A program made the translations under genes and the position numbers. Source: Longimicrobiales bacterium (GTDB lineage Bacteria; Gemmatimonadota; Gemmatimonadetes; Longimicrobiales; Gaopeijiaceae). From it: a stretch of 64,000 nucleotides of DNA. The notes under the pieces were generated by a model. That model saw only the letters and a list, made by a program, of their open reading frames with translations, made no database searches and was not told the DNA's origin. Below are positions 8,596 through 17,110 of the stretch, in pieces. The DNA lies in NCBI GenBank assembly GCA_029245345.1, contig JAQWPM010000022.1:1-64000 (forward strand), read 5' to 3'. Position 1 is the first letter of the stretch. Each line of letters begins with the position of its first letter.

Positions 8596-9066
8596 TCACG
8601 GTGTGCAACCCGCCCCTTCGCAGAACAGCGTCACGAACAGCTCCGAGCGGATTCTCCAGCCGTCGTCGGTCTGGCGCCAATAGGCCGAATACCGCCCTCC
8701 GGCCCGTCTTGGCCCATCAGGCACCGTCCAGCTTCCGACCCAGGTGCCGCGTTCGGAGGCCACCGCGGCTGCGCTACCGATTTCAAGAGAGGTGATCGTT
8801 CGTACATACAGCACATCATCGAATTGATCGAACTGCCGAGCAAAGGCACTTCCCATCGCTTCGGACCCCGAAATGAACACCCCAGCTCCCGCTGTGACGT
8901 GAACTTCATCGTCCAGCGTGGCGACGATGGCGGGCACGTCATGCCGTGCGATCGCTTCGTTTGAAACGGCTCGGAGAGCTCGGATCTGCTCGGCATCCGT
9001 ACCTGTCTGAGCAGACACCGGAGCGGAGAGCGCGAAGGCTAGGAACAGCGCGAACCACTGCTTCAT
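8596..9066 (-). CDS. Secreted SnoaL/DUF4440-like (NTF2-fold) protein
   Basis: 156 residues from the ATG at 9066, chosen because it starts a clean signal peptide (MKQWFALFLAFALSAPVSAQ). The mature part has the NTF2-like pattern of DUF4440/SnoaL proteins: an N-terminal helix (TDAEQIRALRAVSNEAIARH), DVPAIVATLDDEVHVTAGAG, MGSAFARQFDQFDDV, RGTWVGSWTVPDGPRRAGG and YWRQTDDGWRIRSELF. Such folds bind small hydrophobic ligands or serve as scaffolds. No catalytic role can be assigned. Two cysteines near the C-terminus (CEGAGC) could form a disulfide after export. Confidence 0.8.
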   Translation of the reverse strand: MKQWFALFLAFALSAPVSAQTGTDAEQIRALRAVSNEAIARHDVPAIVATLDDEVHVTAGAGVFISGSEAMGSAFARQFDQFDDVLYVRTITSLEIGSAAAVASERGTWVGSWTVPDGPRRAGGRYSAYWRQTDDGWRIRSELFVTLFCEGAGCTP

Positions 9067-9118
9067 TGACCCATCCTTTCCTTCCCAACGTGTTCGGAGC
9101 GCAGACGCACTGCCGCAG

Positions 9119-9280
9119 CTACCCCAGCAAGCGCTTAGAGAGTCGGCGGGCTCCGTAAAGTCCCACACCCGTCCCGATCATACTCACGACGAACGCAGTG
9201 AAAATCGAAATGTATGCGCCCAAGGCCCACCCGATCGCACTACCGATCGTCATCCCCATGAGATCCAAGAGCCGCTTCAT
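9119..9280 (-). CDS. 53-residue integral membrane protein
   Basis: A small frame from ATG to TAG encodes MKRLLDLMGMTIGSAIGWAL and continues GAYISIFTAFVVSMIGTGVG, ending in the basic tail RRLSKRLLG. Two hydrophobic helices joined by a short turn and a positive C-terminus give a hairpin membrane topology. Similar short proteins recur in related genomes in my memory, but without known function. It lies 10 bases downstream of the phosphoesterase gene (9291-10028) on the same strand and may be its operon partner. Confidence 0.65.
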   Translation of the reverse strand: MKRLLDLMGMTIGSAIGWALGAYISIFTAFVVSMIGTGVGLYGARRLSKRLLG

Positions 9281-9290
9281 GATGCTTCCG

Positions 9291-10028
9291 CTATTTGAGC
9301 GCCGCGTCCTCGAACAGACGCTCCATATCAGGCGCCCGCGGTGGTTGGAGAATGTCGAGGCCAGCCGCTTCAGGATAGCCCGAACTCCGGATCCGCTCGT
9401 CCGCAGCGGTGAGATCGTATTCGGTCCGGCGCAGATCCACTCCGGCGTCCAGCATCAACCAATAGGCCCCAGGCTCCCCGAACGGCATGCCAACGGAGCC
9501 AGCATTCACAACCTGAATTGAGCCAACGTTGCGATCGAACTGCATGTGGGTGTGCCCACAGACGATGACATCGGCGCCGGTAGGCTCGAACAGCATGCGA
9601 AGGGGCGGCTCCGGCGTGATACGCGTGAAGATCCTATTTTCATTTTCCGGTGTCGCGTGGCAAAACAAGACGCTCCCCATTCCCGGTACTTCGAGAGTGG
9701 TGGTAAGCGGCCACGCCGCGAAGTCTGCGATGTACTCCGGAGGCAAACTTTCGGCGACCCATCGCATGACCTCATGGAATTGCGCGGGCACTCGGACCAT
9801 GGGCTCGCCGCGGTGGAGGGCGACGATGTCACTCTCTCCGTTCCCACGGATGAAGTCGACCGGAACGGAAAGATCTTTCAGAGCGGCGACACACTCGCGC
9901 GGCATCGGACCCGGCACGACATCACCCCCAACCACGATTCGGTCGATGCCTTCGGCTTGGATCTCACCCAGGACCGCCTCCAAAGCGGGGAGGTTGCCAT
10001 GGATGTCGTAGATCGCGGCTACCCGCAC
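9291..10028 (-). CDS. Calcineurin-like metallophosphoesterase
   Basis: 245 residues with the full metallophosphoesterase signature: AIYDIHGNLPALEAVL (Asp, His), VVGGDVVPGP (Asp), RGNGESD (Asn, Glu), LFCHATPENE (His) and VCGHTHMQFDR (His-His). This places it in the YfcE/diadenosine-tetraphosphatase-like group acting on phosphodiester or phosphomonoester bonds with two divalent metals in the cytoplasm; there is no signal peptide. The GTG start at 10028 has GGAGAG seven bases upstream. The true substrate is unknown. It follows the broken APC-family permease on the same strand. Confidence 0.85.
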   Translation of the reverse strand: MRVAAIYDIHGNLPALEAVLGEIQAEGIDRIVVGGDVVPGPMPRECVAALKDLSVPVDFIRGNGESDIVALHRGEPMVRVPAQFHEVMRWVAESLPPEYIADFAAWPLTTTLEVPGMGSVLFCHATPENENRIFTRITPEPPLRMLFEPTGADVIVCGHTHMQFDRNVGSIQVVNAGSVGMPFGEPGAYWLMLDAGVDLRRTEYDLTAADERIRSSGYPEAAGLDILQPPRAPDMERLFEDAALK

Positions 10029-10040
10029 CTGTAGCTCTCC

Positions 10041-10703
10041 CTACCCATCAGCCCGAGCCGCGACGCCGTACCGTTCGCGCAGCGTCTCGACCCATGTGGG
10101 AGATTGCGCTCAGGGTCCTGAACCTCTTCAGCAACACTCGCGACGCTCGTCATACCCATATCGCTGACGATCACAAGGCCGGCCGTGCTGATAATCCCCG
10201 TGCTGCCGGAGTCATAAAAACCGGCGAAGTCGGCCTGCAGCGCTCCGAGGCCGCAGAACCAGGCGAGGAGAATCAGCACACCGATCAACAGAAAGACCTG
10301 GAAGGAGCTGCTCTTCTTGGCTCCGAAGCAGTTCACCATCCCGAAGAACACCGCAAAGCCGGCCGCGATTGGACCGAGTTCCAACCTCCGAGAAGAACAG
10401 ATGCAGATAGGCCCCCACGCCAACGAGCGCGAAGGCCGATCTGAGCACCAACGAAATCCACGTCCCAAATCCTCCGATCGTCCCAACCAGCGGACCCATG
10501 CTGCGATCGAGGAAGTAGTCGATGCCGCCAGCCTTCGGCATCGCCGCCCCCGCCCCCGCAACTGCAAACCCCGGGAGGAGGAAGAATCCCGAACTGAGCG
10601 TGGCGCCCGCCGCGAGCGCATAGACGTCCCATAGCCCAAGCTGCTTCTCGAGCGCCGAGTGCTGCGGGTGACTCCGGGAGTCGGAGTTATCCATGGGTTG
10701 CAT
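10041..10703 (-). pseudogene. APC-family amino-acid permease, multiply deleted
   Basis: The N-terminus GLWDVYALAAGATLSSGFFL starts an APC-superfamily transporter. GAGAAMP then runs straight into KAGGIDYFLDRSMGPLVGTI, so the second helix (about 26 residues in the family) has been lost between two AMP-like sequences. After YLHLFFSEV the frame shifts and transporter sequence resumes as ELGPIAAGFAVFFGMVNCFG, on to SVASVAEEVQDPERNLP. Then most of the C-terminal half is missing, and only a tail (WVETLRERYGVAARADG) remains before the stop. Its start overlaps the EIIA-like gene (10687-11148) by 17 bases, which points to a former two-gene transporter/regulator unit. Confidence 0.8.
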
Positions 10704-11148
10704 CGACGGCCTCGACCGCCTGTACGACGGCCCCTGTATCCTCAGCAGCGTCCAGTTGCGCGGCGAATGCAGCGTCGCGGGACAGCCGACAAATGCGGGC
10801 GAGGAACCTCACGTGCTGACGTTCACGCCCCGGAGGCGAAAGGAGCACGAAGAACAGCCGCACCGGTTCGTATTCTTCCGGCCCAAACTGAATCCCCTGT
10901 GGAGCCAGTGCGACACCTAGCACCGTGTCGCTGAGTCCGTCCACAGTAGCATGAGGAATGGCCACGCCGGGCCCCACAATCGTCGCTTGAGACTCCTCCC
11001 GTACCATCAGCTGCGTCGCAATGACATCCCGACTCGCGATACCCGCGGCCTCCGCGCTCACGGACAATTCGTCTAGGACTCCAACCATGTCACTGGCCTG
11101 GAGCCGCAGGACGACGAAGTCCTTGTTCAGCACATCGATGAGACGCAT
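10687..11148 (-). CDS. PTS EIIA-like (fructose-type) regulatory protein
   Basis: About 153 residues starting at the ATG at 11148 (MRLIDVLNKDFVVLRLQASD), with AGGAGGGGTTC closely upstream as supporting ribosome-binding sequence for this start. The domain is the fructose/mannitol EIIA fold: LMVREESQATIVGPGVAIPH contains the GVAIPH active-site histidine and is followed by GVALAPQGIQFG, VRLFFVLLSPPG and HVRFLARICRL. Stand-alone EIIA proteins of this type often regulate transport rather than carry sugars. Here it overlaps the start of a permease gene that is now broken, so it may have lost its partner. Confidence 0.8.
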   Translation of the reverse strand: MRLIDVLNKDFVVLRLQASDMVGVLDELSVSAEAAGIASRDVIATQLMVREESQATIVGPGVAIPHATVDGLSDTVLGVALAPQGIQFGPEEYEPVRLFFVLLSPPGRERQHVRFLARICRLSRDAAFAAQLDAAEDTGAVVQAVEAVDATHG

Positions 11149-11354
11149 AGGAGGGGTTCCTGACGGAATGGCGATTCTACCGGGCGCTGCAGGATGCCGA
11201 AGCGGGCGACGGGCGGCAAGGACGAGACCGGTCCGTGCGTCGCGTGCGACGGTTAATTTCAGTGCGCGCAGCACCTCAAGTGTGCCAAAGCGCGGCACTT
11301 ATGCGTCGACTATAGGTAGGCAAAGGACGAAGACATCCGCACGGGAACCCTCAG

Positions 11355-13163
11355 ATGCGACAACGAACAGCGCGGGGCCGAAGTAGGCCCTTGGTTTGGA
11401 TCATGGCAGGAATCAGTGCACTCGCTATGTGTCCTGTCGTCACGTCTGCCCAAGCCCTTCAGCTCTCGGCTGACGACGCGGCCGCCCTCGAAGACGCATT
11501 CAAGCTCCAGCGCGAATTCGAAGAGTACCGTGAGAGCCGGACTCCGGTCGCCCCGCAGCGCAACGACGTTTACTGCGACGAGCAGATCGGGCGAAATTGC
11601 ATCTGGTTCGGCGGAGACGACGGCGAGCGCTTCCCGACCGAACGGTCCGAGGTTGGCGGCGCACGTGTCGAACTCATTCGTGGCTTGTTCGACACCTTCG
11701 AGGAGATCCCACACGCGTGGGTCCTCGGCCAGCTCGTTCACTACCTCACGGAGGCCCGGGAGGTAGGCGAAGCCGAACGCGTCGCGACCGAGTGCGGCAT
11801 TACAGACGAGTGGTGGTGCCACGCCCTGCTCGGATACGTCCTCCACGTGCGTACGGAGTACGTCGAGGCGGAAGCCGCCTTCCGCGAGGCGCTCGATCTC
11901 ATGCCGGAAGTCGAATACGAACGGTGGATCACCCCGCGCTACATCGTCACGGACGAGGCGGTGCGCAAATTCCGGCAATCGACTCCGTTAGAGCAGGACC
12001 TTCAGTTTGAGCTCTTTTGGACCCTTTCCGATCCGCTCTTTCTTTTTGAAGGAAACGACCGCCTCACGGACCACTTCGCGCGGCTCGTCCGGGCAGAAAA
12101 TCTTAGGAACGCCCGCGACCCTCAGGGCCAGGAATGGGGCGACGACTCAGCTGCAACACTCATCCGGTACGGCATGAACATCGGCTACAGCCGGACCCAG
12201 AATGCGATGGCTACGGTTGGGCCAGGAGGTAACGGGCTGAACGATACACGGCGCATGGTCGGTCATCATCACCCTAAGAGCAGAGGATACCTCTTCCCCG
12301 AGCAATTCCTCCAATCTCCGGCAGAGATTCTACCCGAGAGCTGGATCACCGGGCCGCGGGAAGCCAGGACGTGGTATGCCCCGCCCTATGCGCCGGACAT
12401 TCGAGGGCTCGAGACACAGGTCGGTCGCTTCCGGCGGGGCCAGGAGATGCTCGTCGTCGGAGCATATCGTCCGACCCTCCCCTCAGACGGATCCCCTGGT
12501 TCAGTGGTCTCGGCCTGGGGGCCGAGCGATGGTGTGAAGGGGCCCGCGTACGCAGCGCTCTTCCTAATGCCCGAGGACGGGGCGGATCCGGAGCTCGTGC
12601 GATCCAGTGAACCCGAGGGCGTGCTCACCCTCCAAGCCTGGCCAGGACGATACGTGAGCAGCCTCGAGGTCGTGGACCTTGAGGGCAAACAAGGCTGGCG
12701 GGCCCGCCAAGGTGTGGTTCAGGAGCCGCTGATCCCCGGGCTGGTGGGGGTGTCGGACCTCATGATCCTGAGGGAAAACACGCCGCTTCCAGAGACCCTA
12801 GAGGAAGCCATTCCAAACGTTCGTCCCGGAGTACGGCTCACCCCGGGTGAGCGCTTTCCGGTGGTTTGGGAGGTCTACGGACTCCGGATCTTCGAACCGG
12901 TGAATGTGACGATCGGGTTCAGCCAAGGCCGTCCCGGATTCCTGACCCGGGTCGGCGAATTCCTGGGTGTCATCGAACCCGACGAACCCGTGGAGATCAC
13001 CTTCGAAGACACGGGCCCGGACCAGGTTCAGTCAATCTTTCGCTCGATCGAAATCGAACTTCCCGACCTGGAGCCTGGACCGTACACGCTGCATCTCCAG
13101 TTGGATCTCTTTGGCCGAAGTCCGGTCATCGTGAATCGCCCGATCATCGTGGAGAACCGATAG
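11355..13163 (+). CDS. Exported GWxTD-like/TPR protein
   Basis: A 602-residue secreted protein; a second ATG at 11403 would give a tighter signal peptide (MAGISALAMCPVVTSAQA). After the signal comes a region with a tetratricopeptide-like helix pair (ALLGYVLHVRTEYVEAEAAF, REALDLMP), then LFWTLSDPLFLFEGNDRLTD with RLVRAENL and WGDDSAATLIRYG, which resembles the GWxTD-domain proteins of Gemmatimonadota and Bacteroidota. The C-terminal third is beta-rich (VTIGFSQGRPG, IEIELPDLEPGPYTLHLQLD) and may be an Ig-like domain. Function is not established in this family. A periplasmic or surface role is inferred. Divergent from the EIIA-like gene. Confidence 0.75.
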   Translation: MRQRTARGRSRPLVWIMAGISALAMCPVVTSAQALQLSADDAAALEDAFKLQREFEEYRESRTPVAPQRNDVYCDEQIGRNCIWFGGDDGERFPTERSEVGGARVELIRGLFDTFEEIPHAWVLGQLVHYLTEAREVGEAERVATECGITDEWWCHALLGYVLHVRTEYVEAEAAFREALDLMPEVEYERWITPRYIVTDEAVRKFRQSTPLEQDLQFELFWTLSDPLFLFEGNDRLTDHFARLVRAENLRNARDPQGQEWGDDSAATLIRYGMNIGYSRTQNAMATVGPGGNGLNDTRRMVGHHHPKSRGYLFPEQFLQSPAEILPESWITGPREARTWYAPPYAPDIRGLETQVGRFRRGQEMLVVGAYRPTLPSDGSPGSVVSAWGPSDGVKGPAYAALFLMPEDGADPELVRSSEPEGVLTLQAWPGRYVSSLEVVDLEGKQGWRARQGVVQEPLIPGLVGVSDLMILRENTPLPETLEEAIPNVRPGVRLTPGERFPVVWEVYGLRIFEPVNVTIGFSQGRPGFLTRVGEFLGVIEPDEPVEITFEDTGPDQVQSIFRSIEIELPDLEPGPYTLHLQLDLFGRSPVIVNRPIIVENR

Positions 13164-13172
13164 GTGTAGGGT

Positions 13173-14276
13173 CTAGCCTTCGCCTATGGAGCGGAGGTAC
13201 TCACGATCCCATGCGGCGATCATGCTCTCCAACTCAGAGTAGGGCCCGGGCGTATACGCTCGAGACGAGATGCCTTGTTGGGACAAGCTGCTGACGTGCC
13301 AGTCCTGCTTGTTGGTCAGGTTCCAGAATCCCACGGCGCCACTCGGATCGAAATCGAGCGCTGCCATCGCTTCTGGATGGAAGAGCCAGTCGCAGACGAT
13401 CCTGGTCGAGTCCGGCGCCAACCGTTCGATGCGGTGGATGAGCACGTAGTCCGGATGCAGGCTCAGCAGCATGTTTGGGTAGACCGTGTAATACTGGACG
13501 CAGTTGAGCGCCTCACCACTTAGGTCTCCAAGCGGGGGAGCGCATGTCTGACCCGTCATGGTCATGCTGCCACCATCGATGGCCATACGCATGGGGCCAC
13601 CCAAGTACGGCCCTTCTTCCAAATCGTTCGAGGAATTCCTGAACGGCGTGAGCTGATTCAGGGTCGGGTGCAGACCCGGGCAGTGATAACACTCCGAGTA
13701 GTTCTGAAAGACCAATTTCCAATTCGCAGGGATCTCGTAGATGATCGTGTGAGCGATTTGCAACTCGTCCATCGTCCAGGACGCGAACTTGTCGATGAGC
13801 GGCGCAAATGCCTGCTCGAACGGTTCGGGCTCATCCGCGAGACTGACGAAGATGCAGCCCTCCCATGTCGCTAATGACACCGACTTGAGCGGGTAGTTCT
13901 CCTGGCAAAACGACTCGACCTCGTCCATGAACGGTGCGCCGATCAGCGAGCCATCAAGAGCGTAGGTCCACGCGTGGTACATGCACTGAATGGATTTGGC
14001 GAGCGTGCCCTCGGGTTCCGAGAGCAGGCGTGTCCCTCTGTGCCGGCACACGTTGTGATGGGCGCGGACCTCACCCTCATGATCCTTGAGAACGATGATG
14101 CTCTCCGACTCGATCTCACGCAGGAAATAGCTCCCAGGCTCACTCAGAGCACTCGTGCGCCCCACATAGATCCAGTGCTTGAAGAAGACCTGCTGGGTCT
14201 CGGCCTCGTAAATGTCCTGACTCGTGTAATACTTGCCGTCGAGCGTCTTGGCATTCTGGGCGGTGCGGGTCGACAT
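13173..14276 (-). CDS. Rieske-type ring-hydroxylating / quaternary-amine monooxygenase, large subunit
   Basis: 367 residues with both domains of the Rieske non-heme iron oxygenases. The Rieske [2Fe-2S] ligands are CRHRG (Cys-x-His) and CMYHAW (Cys-x-x-His) at about residues 76-100. The catalytic domain carries NYSECYHCPGLHPTLNQLTP with the two iron-binding histidines near residues 200-207, and a carboxylate should lie in the DFDPSG region near the end. Length and the CYHCPGLHP form fit choline/glycine-betaine or carnitine monooxygenase-like enzymes, which demethylate or hydroxylate quaternary amines with electrons from a separate reductase. No reductase gene is next to it, so the substrate is unproven. 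Confidence 0.85.
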   Translation of the reverse strand: MSTRTAQNAKTLDGKYYTSQDIYEAETQQVFFKHWIYVGRTSALSEPGSYFLREIESESIIVLKDHEGEVRAHHNVCRHRGTRLLSEPEGTLAKSIQCMYHAWTYALDGSLIGAPFMDEVESFCQENYPLKSVSLATWEGCIFVSLADEPEPFEQAFAPLIDKFASWTMDELQIAHTIIYEIPANWKLVFQNYSECYHCPGLHPTLNQLTPFRNSSNDLEEGPYLGGPMRMAIDGGSMTMTGQTCAPPLGDLSGEALNCVQYYTVYPNMLLSLHPDYVLIHRIERLAPDSTRIVCDWLFHPEAMAALDFDPSGAVGFWNLTNKQDWHVSSLSQQGISSRAYTPGPYSELESMIAAWDREYLRSIGEG

Positions 14277-14479
14277 GGCGTGTACCTAAAGCACGTGATG
14301 GAATCGGGGCATGGTCGACAATACTGATGCATCGACGAGCCGGAAAGCGTGATTCGTTGGTGTAGACCCAGATACGCTACAGTGCCGCCTGACGGCCCAT
14401 GACTGCTAGATGTACAGCATCCCTGATCATGGAAGCTGCAGTCGGAACCGGTTCACGCTCGTACAGTTTGTGGGAATCG

Positions 14480-14623
14480 GATGGTGTTCGCCGCAATTAC
14501 CAGCTTGGCTGCCGTATCCCAGCCACCCACGTCGAGGCTTGGACCTGCTTCGGCGACTCCGATGTCTTGGGCCTTCCTAAGCGCGTCGGAATAGGCCCGC
14601 CCGTTGAGCATCTCTTCGCGATG
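14480..14623 (-). pseudogene. Homoserine dehydrogenase-like fragment
   Basis: An internal piece, GRAYSDALRKAQDIGVAEAG followed by PSLDVGGWDTAAKLVIAAN, closely resembles the substrate-binding segment of homoserine dehydrogenases (S..EAL..AQ..GIAE.DP..DV.GWDAA.KL.ILAN). Neither the NAD-binding start nor the rest of the catalytic domain is present in any frame nearby. It is therefore a relic within the otherwise gene-poor 14277-14842 stretch. Confidence 0.6.
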
Positions 14624-14842
14624 TGGGTGACAAGTGTTTCTTGCACCTCTCGGTGGCCTCCCGCACCAACTGAGGCACGTCGATTTGTTCCGGCGCTTCG
14701 CGAGCCATGGGTTTCTTCGTTCGGGTTGATCCGGCCGGCAGTTGCAGGCAGCCATCTAAGCCGCGTAGGGTCGTCACCGACCTACCCCGTGTTGGTCGCC
14801 ACAAAGTCTGGGCACCCCAATGACTACAGGAGCGGCGGAATC

Positions 14843-15011
14843 GTGAGTGGCTCAGTGACGTTCGACGGCGCCCCGCCGCCCGGCACGATCAACTTGGGCA
14901 TTGGCCAACGACGACAGCCTCGGCAACTACCTCCGTCTGCCTTTTGCGCATTACAACGAGAATGACATTCGCGAAGGGATCGCGCGCCTGAAAACGCTGT
15001 TTGCTCGATAG
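14843..15011 (+). pseudogene. PLP-dependent aminotransferase (MocR-like), both ends kept, middle lost
   Basis: The GTG at 14843, preceded by AGGAG, opens VSGSVTFDGAPPPGTINLGI-GQ, which is like the N-terminus of stand-alone aminotransferases related to MocR. Immediately afterwards, in another frame, comes NYLRLPFAHYNENDIREGI followed by ARLKTLFAR and a stop, which is the C-terminal helix pair of the same family. Some 350 residues including the lysine-PLP region are missing. It is a clear internal-deletion pseudogene, with the two ends fused out of frame. Confidence 0.65.
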
Positions 15012-15030
15012 AGCCTGACTGCTGTCTAGC

Positions 15031-15666
15031 TCAGCTCTTCTTGAGCACCCACGTCGTCATTGCGCGCATGTTCTGCACGTTCGTGGTCTTGAGGGGATCC
15101 AACAGCGTGCCCTCGAGCACGGCGCCAACCTTCAGCAGGTAGTCCTCATCCACGAGGAAGCGGTCTGTCCCGTCGGGTAGCGAATGCCATCTGTCGCGGA
15201 GAAGCGTTACCCGACTTTCGATCCCGATGGTTGATGCGAGTCGGGCGAAGAAGACTCCTCCGGGCGCGATCACGCGCCACATCTCGGCGACCATCGACTC
15301 GAAGTCAGCAGAGCCTTCCGCGAAGTGCAGCACCGCGCTGCAGATGACCGCGTCGAAGTCTCCATCGGCAAACGGGAGGTCGTCGAGTCGCGCGACGGCG
15401 AAGTTGCTGGCCGCCAGCTCGGGGGCGGCCTCCGCGGCGAGGGACTTGATCCGCTCGATCGGCTCTGGGTACGCATCAACGCCATAGACGTCTGCCCCAC
15501 AGCGCATGAGATACTCTGAGTTGCGACCCGTTCCACAACCCGCGTCTAACACCTTCATCTGCGGGGTAATCCGACCTCGCATCAACTGATCGAACACGTA
15601 GATGTCGATCCGGCCGAAGGTGGCGAGCAGCTCTTCTGGGCCGCACGGAATGTTGGAGCCAGTCAT
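15031..15666 (-). CDS. SAM-dependent class I methyltransferase
   Basis: 211 residues of the Methyltransf_11/25 type. Motif I is KVLDAGCGTGRNSEYLMRCG (about residues 38-57), the acidic residue binding the ribose is in VYGVDAYPEP, motif II-like is DLPFADGDFDAVICSAVLHF and motif III-like is MWRVIAPGGVFFARLAS. It is a soluble cytoplasmic enzyme with unknown acceptor. Its ATG overlaps the TGA of the gene at 15663-16553 (ATGA), so it is the third gene of a coupled operon with that gene and the DCC-family protein. Confidence 0.85.
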   Translation of the reverse strand: MTGSNIPCGPEELLATFGRIDIYVFDQLMRGRITPQMKVLDAGCGTGRNSEYLMRCGADVYGVDAYPEPIERIKSLAAEAAPELAASNFAVARLDDLPFADGDFDAVICSAVLHFAEGSADFESMVAEMWRVIAPGGVFFARLASTIGIESRVTLLRDRWHSLPDGTDRFLVDEDYLLKVGAVLEGTLLDPLKTTNVQNMRAMTTWVLKKS

Positions 15667-16553
15667 GGCCTACTCCCGGTCTGTACCGAACCTGCATCCG
15701 ACTCGGCACCTGTCGAGGTCGGGTAGCACGGCTCTGCGATCACACCCTCGTCACTCAGCAGCGCAGCGAGACTCTCGTCTCGCAGCACATCCACAAGATC
15801 GTGCATAACGCCGTCGATCGACACTTCGCGATGGACCAATCGAATCCCGTGGCTGTAGTCGACCCACCGGTCCGTGTGGCCGGTATAAAGCGGCTGGATC
15901 GGTTCAGCGTTGGCCTCATGCCATCCATATATCGCCACCTTCCCGGGGACTTCCGCGAGGGCGCCGGCAATGACGACGTCCTTCTTATGGCCTGCCATGA
16001 TGCCATTCGGGCGACTTAGTAGCGCGGCGAGTTGACTTCGTACTACCCGATTGTGGGCTTCGAACACGGCGACCGTAGTCATCTCCGAGCTGGGCGGGAT
16101 CGGGGCGGGTTCAAGCTGTGTGGAAGCCGCCTCCCAGATCGCATCCACCATGAACGGCGTCGGGAGCGAGGCTCCTACAAGGTCCGCGACACGCTGCGCT
16201 GTTTGAGGTGAAAGCGGCGCATAGAAGGCATCCTCTTCGGAACCCACGCCTAGGTAGTCCGCCGTCGCCCAAAACGTCACGCGATACTCGCGGCCATCCA
16301 GCTGCCGAGTGACCTGTACGGGCATGAGGGTCCGGAACGACTCCGGAATGTTGCCCTTCGCGATCTCCGTGAAGATCCGGTCTTCGCGTGCCTCCAACTC
16401 GACGGTCCAGACCATCGCGGCGACCTCGCGGCCGGTCGGCGCGTCAGCCCCGCGTGGGGGAAGCTCCAGCGTCTGTCCGCTCACCGGCATCCCAACGCTC
16501 ATCGTCATGAGGCAGGTCCATCTCAACCTCTTGGCGAAGCGCCAGGCCCTCAC
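15663..16553 (-). CDS. Exported conserved protein of unknown function
   Basis: 296 residues with a signal peptide (RLRWTCLMTMSVGMPVSGQ). Recognisable but unnamed features are a hydrophilic first third (EDRIFTEIAKGNIPESFRTL), a GHKKDVVIAGAL motif around residue 183, VAIYGWHEANAEPIQPLYTG and VDYSHGIRLVHREVSIDG. The His/Asp-rich DYSHG and GHKKD patches look like an active or metal-binding site. I have seen this arrangement in uncharacterised secreted proteins but cannot name a reaction. GTG start, overlapping the upstream gene's stop. Confidence 0.65.
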   Translation of the reverse strand: MRAWRFAKRLRWTCLMTMSVGMPVSGQTLELPPRGADAPTGREVAAMVWTVELEAREDRIFTEIAKGNIPESFRTLMPVQVTRQLDGREYRVTFWATADYLGVGSEEDAFYAPLSPQTAQRVADLVGASLPTPFMVDAIWEAASTQLEPAPIPPSSEMTTVAVFEAHNRVVRSQLAALLSRPNGIMAGHKKDVVIAGALAEVPGKVAIYGWHEANAEPIQPLYTGHTDRWVDYSHGIRLVHREVSIDGVMHDLVDVLRDESLAALLSDEGVIAEPCYPTSTGAESDAGSVQTGSRP

Positions 16554-17002
16554 AGAGTCACCTCGTCCGCGTCTAGGAAGCGTGAAGCGAGGTCAGGACT
16601 CGGACGCATGCACACCTCGCGCCGCCCAAACCACCTGTACCTGTTCCGCGCCACAAAGCGATACAGCGCATCGCGAATAGGCCGCGGCACCAGAAGCGCC
16701 CCTCTCAAGATACTGTACGGGGGCCCCAGATTCGAAGCGATGCGGATTGCCGCTGCCGAACGAACGTGAACACCTTCGTCGTCGATGAAAACAATACTGT
16801 CAGGGAGAGATCCCGGACCCGGAGCACCCACTTTTTCCAAGGCAGCTCGGGCCGCGTCGGATTGTAGAGAGGCGTAACGGAGCCGGGCGTCTGGGTCTCG
16901 AGCGATCAACCACTGCACGGCCGCGCTGCAGAGCGTACACACGCCGTCGAAGAGCACGAGTGGTCGCCCTGAAGAGGGACCGATGGGATTGTCGATGGGC
17001 AT
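16550..17002 (-). CDS. DCC-family (DUF393) thiol-disulfide oxidoreductase-like protein
   Basis: 150 residues from the ATG at 17002, which has AGGATGG at suitable spacing; an ATG at 17011 is the alternative. The family motif VLFDGVCTLCSAAVQWLIAR holds the DGxCxxC signature, followed by RLRYASLQSDAARAAL, SIVFIDDEGVHVRSAAAIRI and a C-terminal RYRWFGRREVCMRP, which differs slightly from the usual RY.WFG....C. Family members are predicted thiol-disulfide oxidoreductases of unknown substrate. First gene of the three-gene operon that continues to 15031. Confidence 0.85.
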   Translation of the reverse strand: MPIDNPIGPSSGRPLVLFDGVCTLCSAAVQWLIARDPDARLRYASLQSDAARAALEKVGAPGPGSLPDSIVFIDDEGVHVRSAAAIRIASNLGPPYSILRGALLVPRPIRDALYRFVARNRYRWFGRREVCMRPSPDLASRFLDADEVTL

Positions 17003-17110
17003 AAGTTCCATCCTAGGACCACGACCGAACTTTGCAACATCCCCTCGCCCCTCGTATCTGTGCGACGCATGTTGCCGACCATGCTCTCTCATCCACAAAA
17101 GGTGTAGCCG

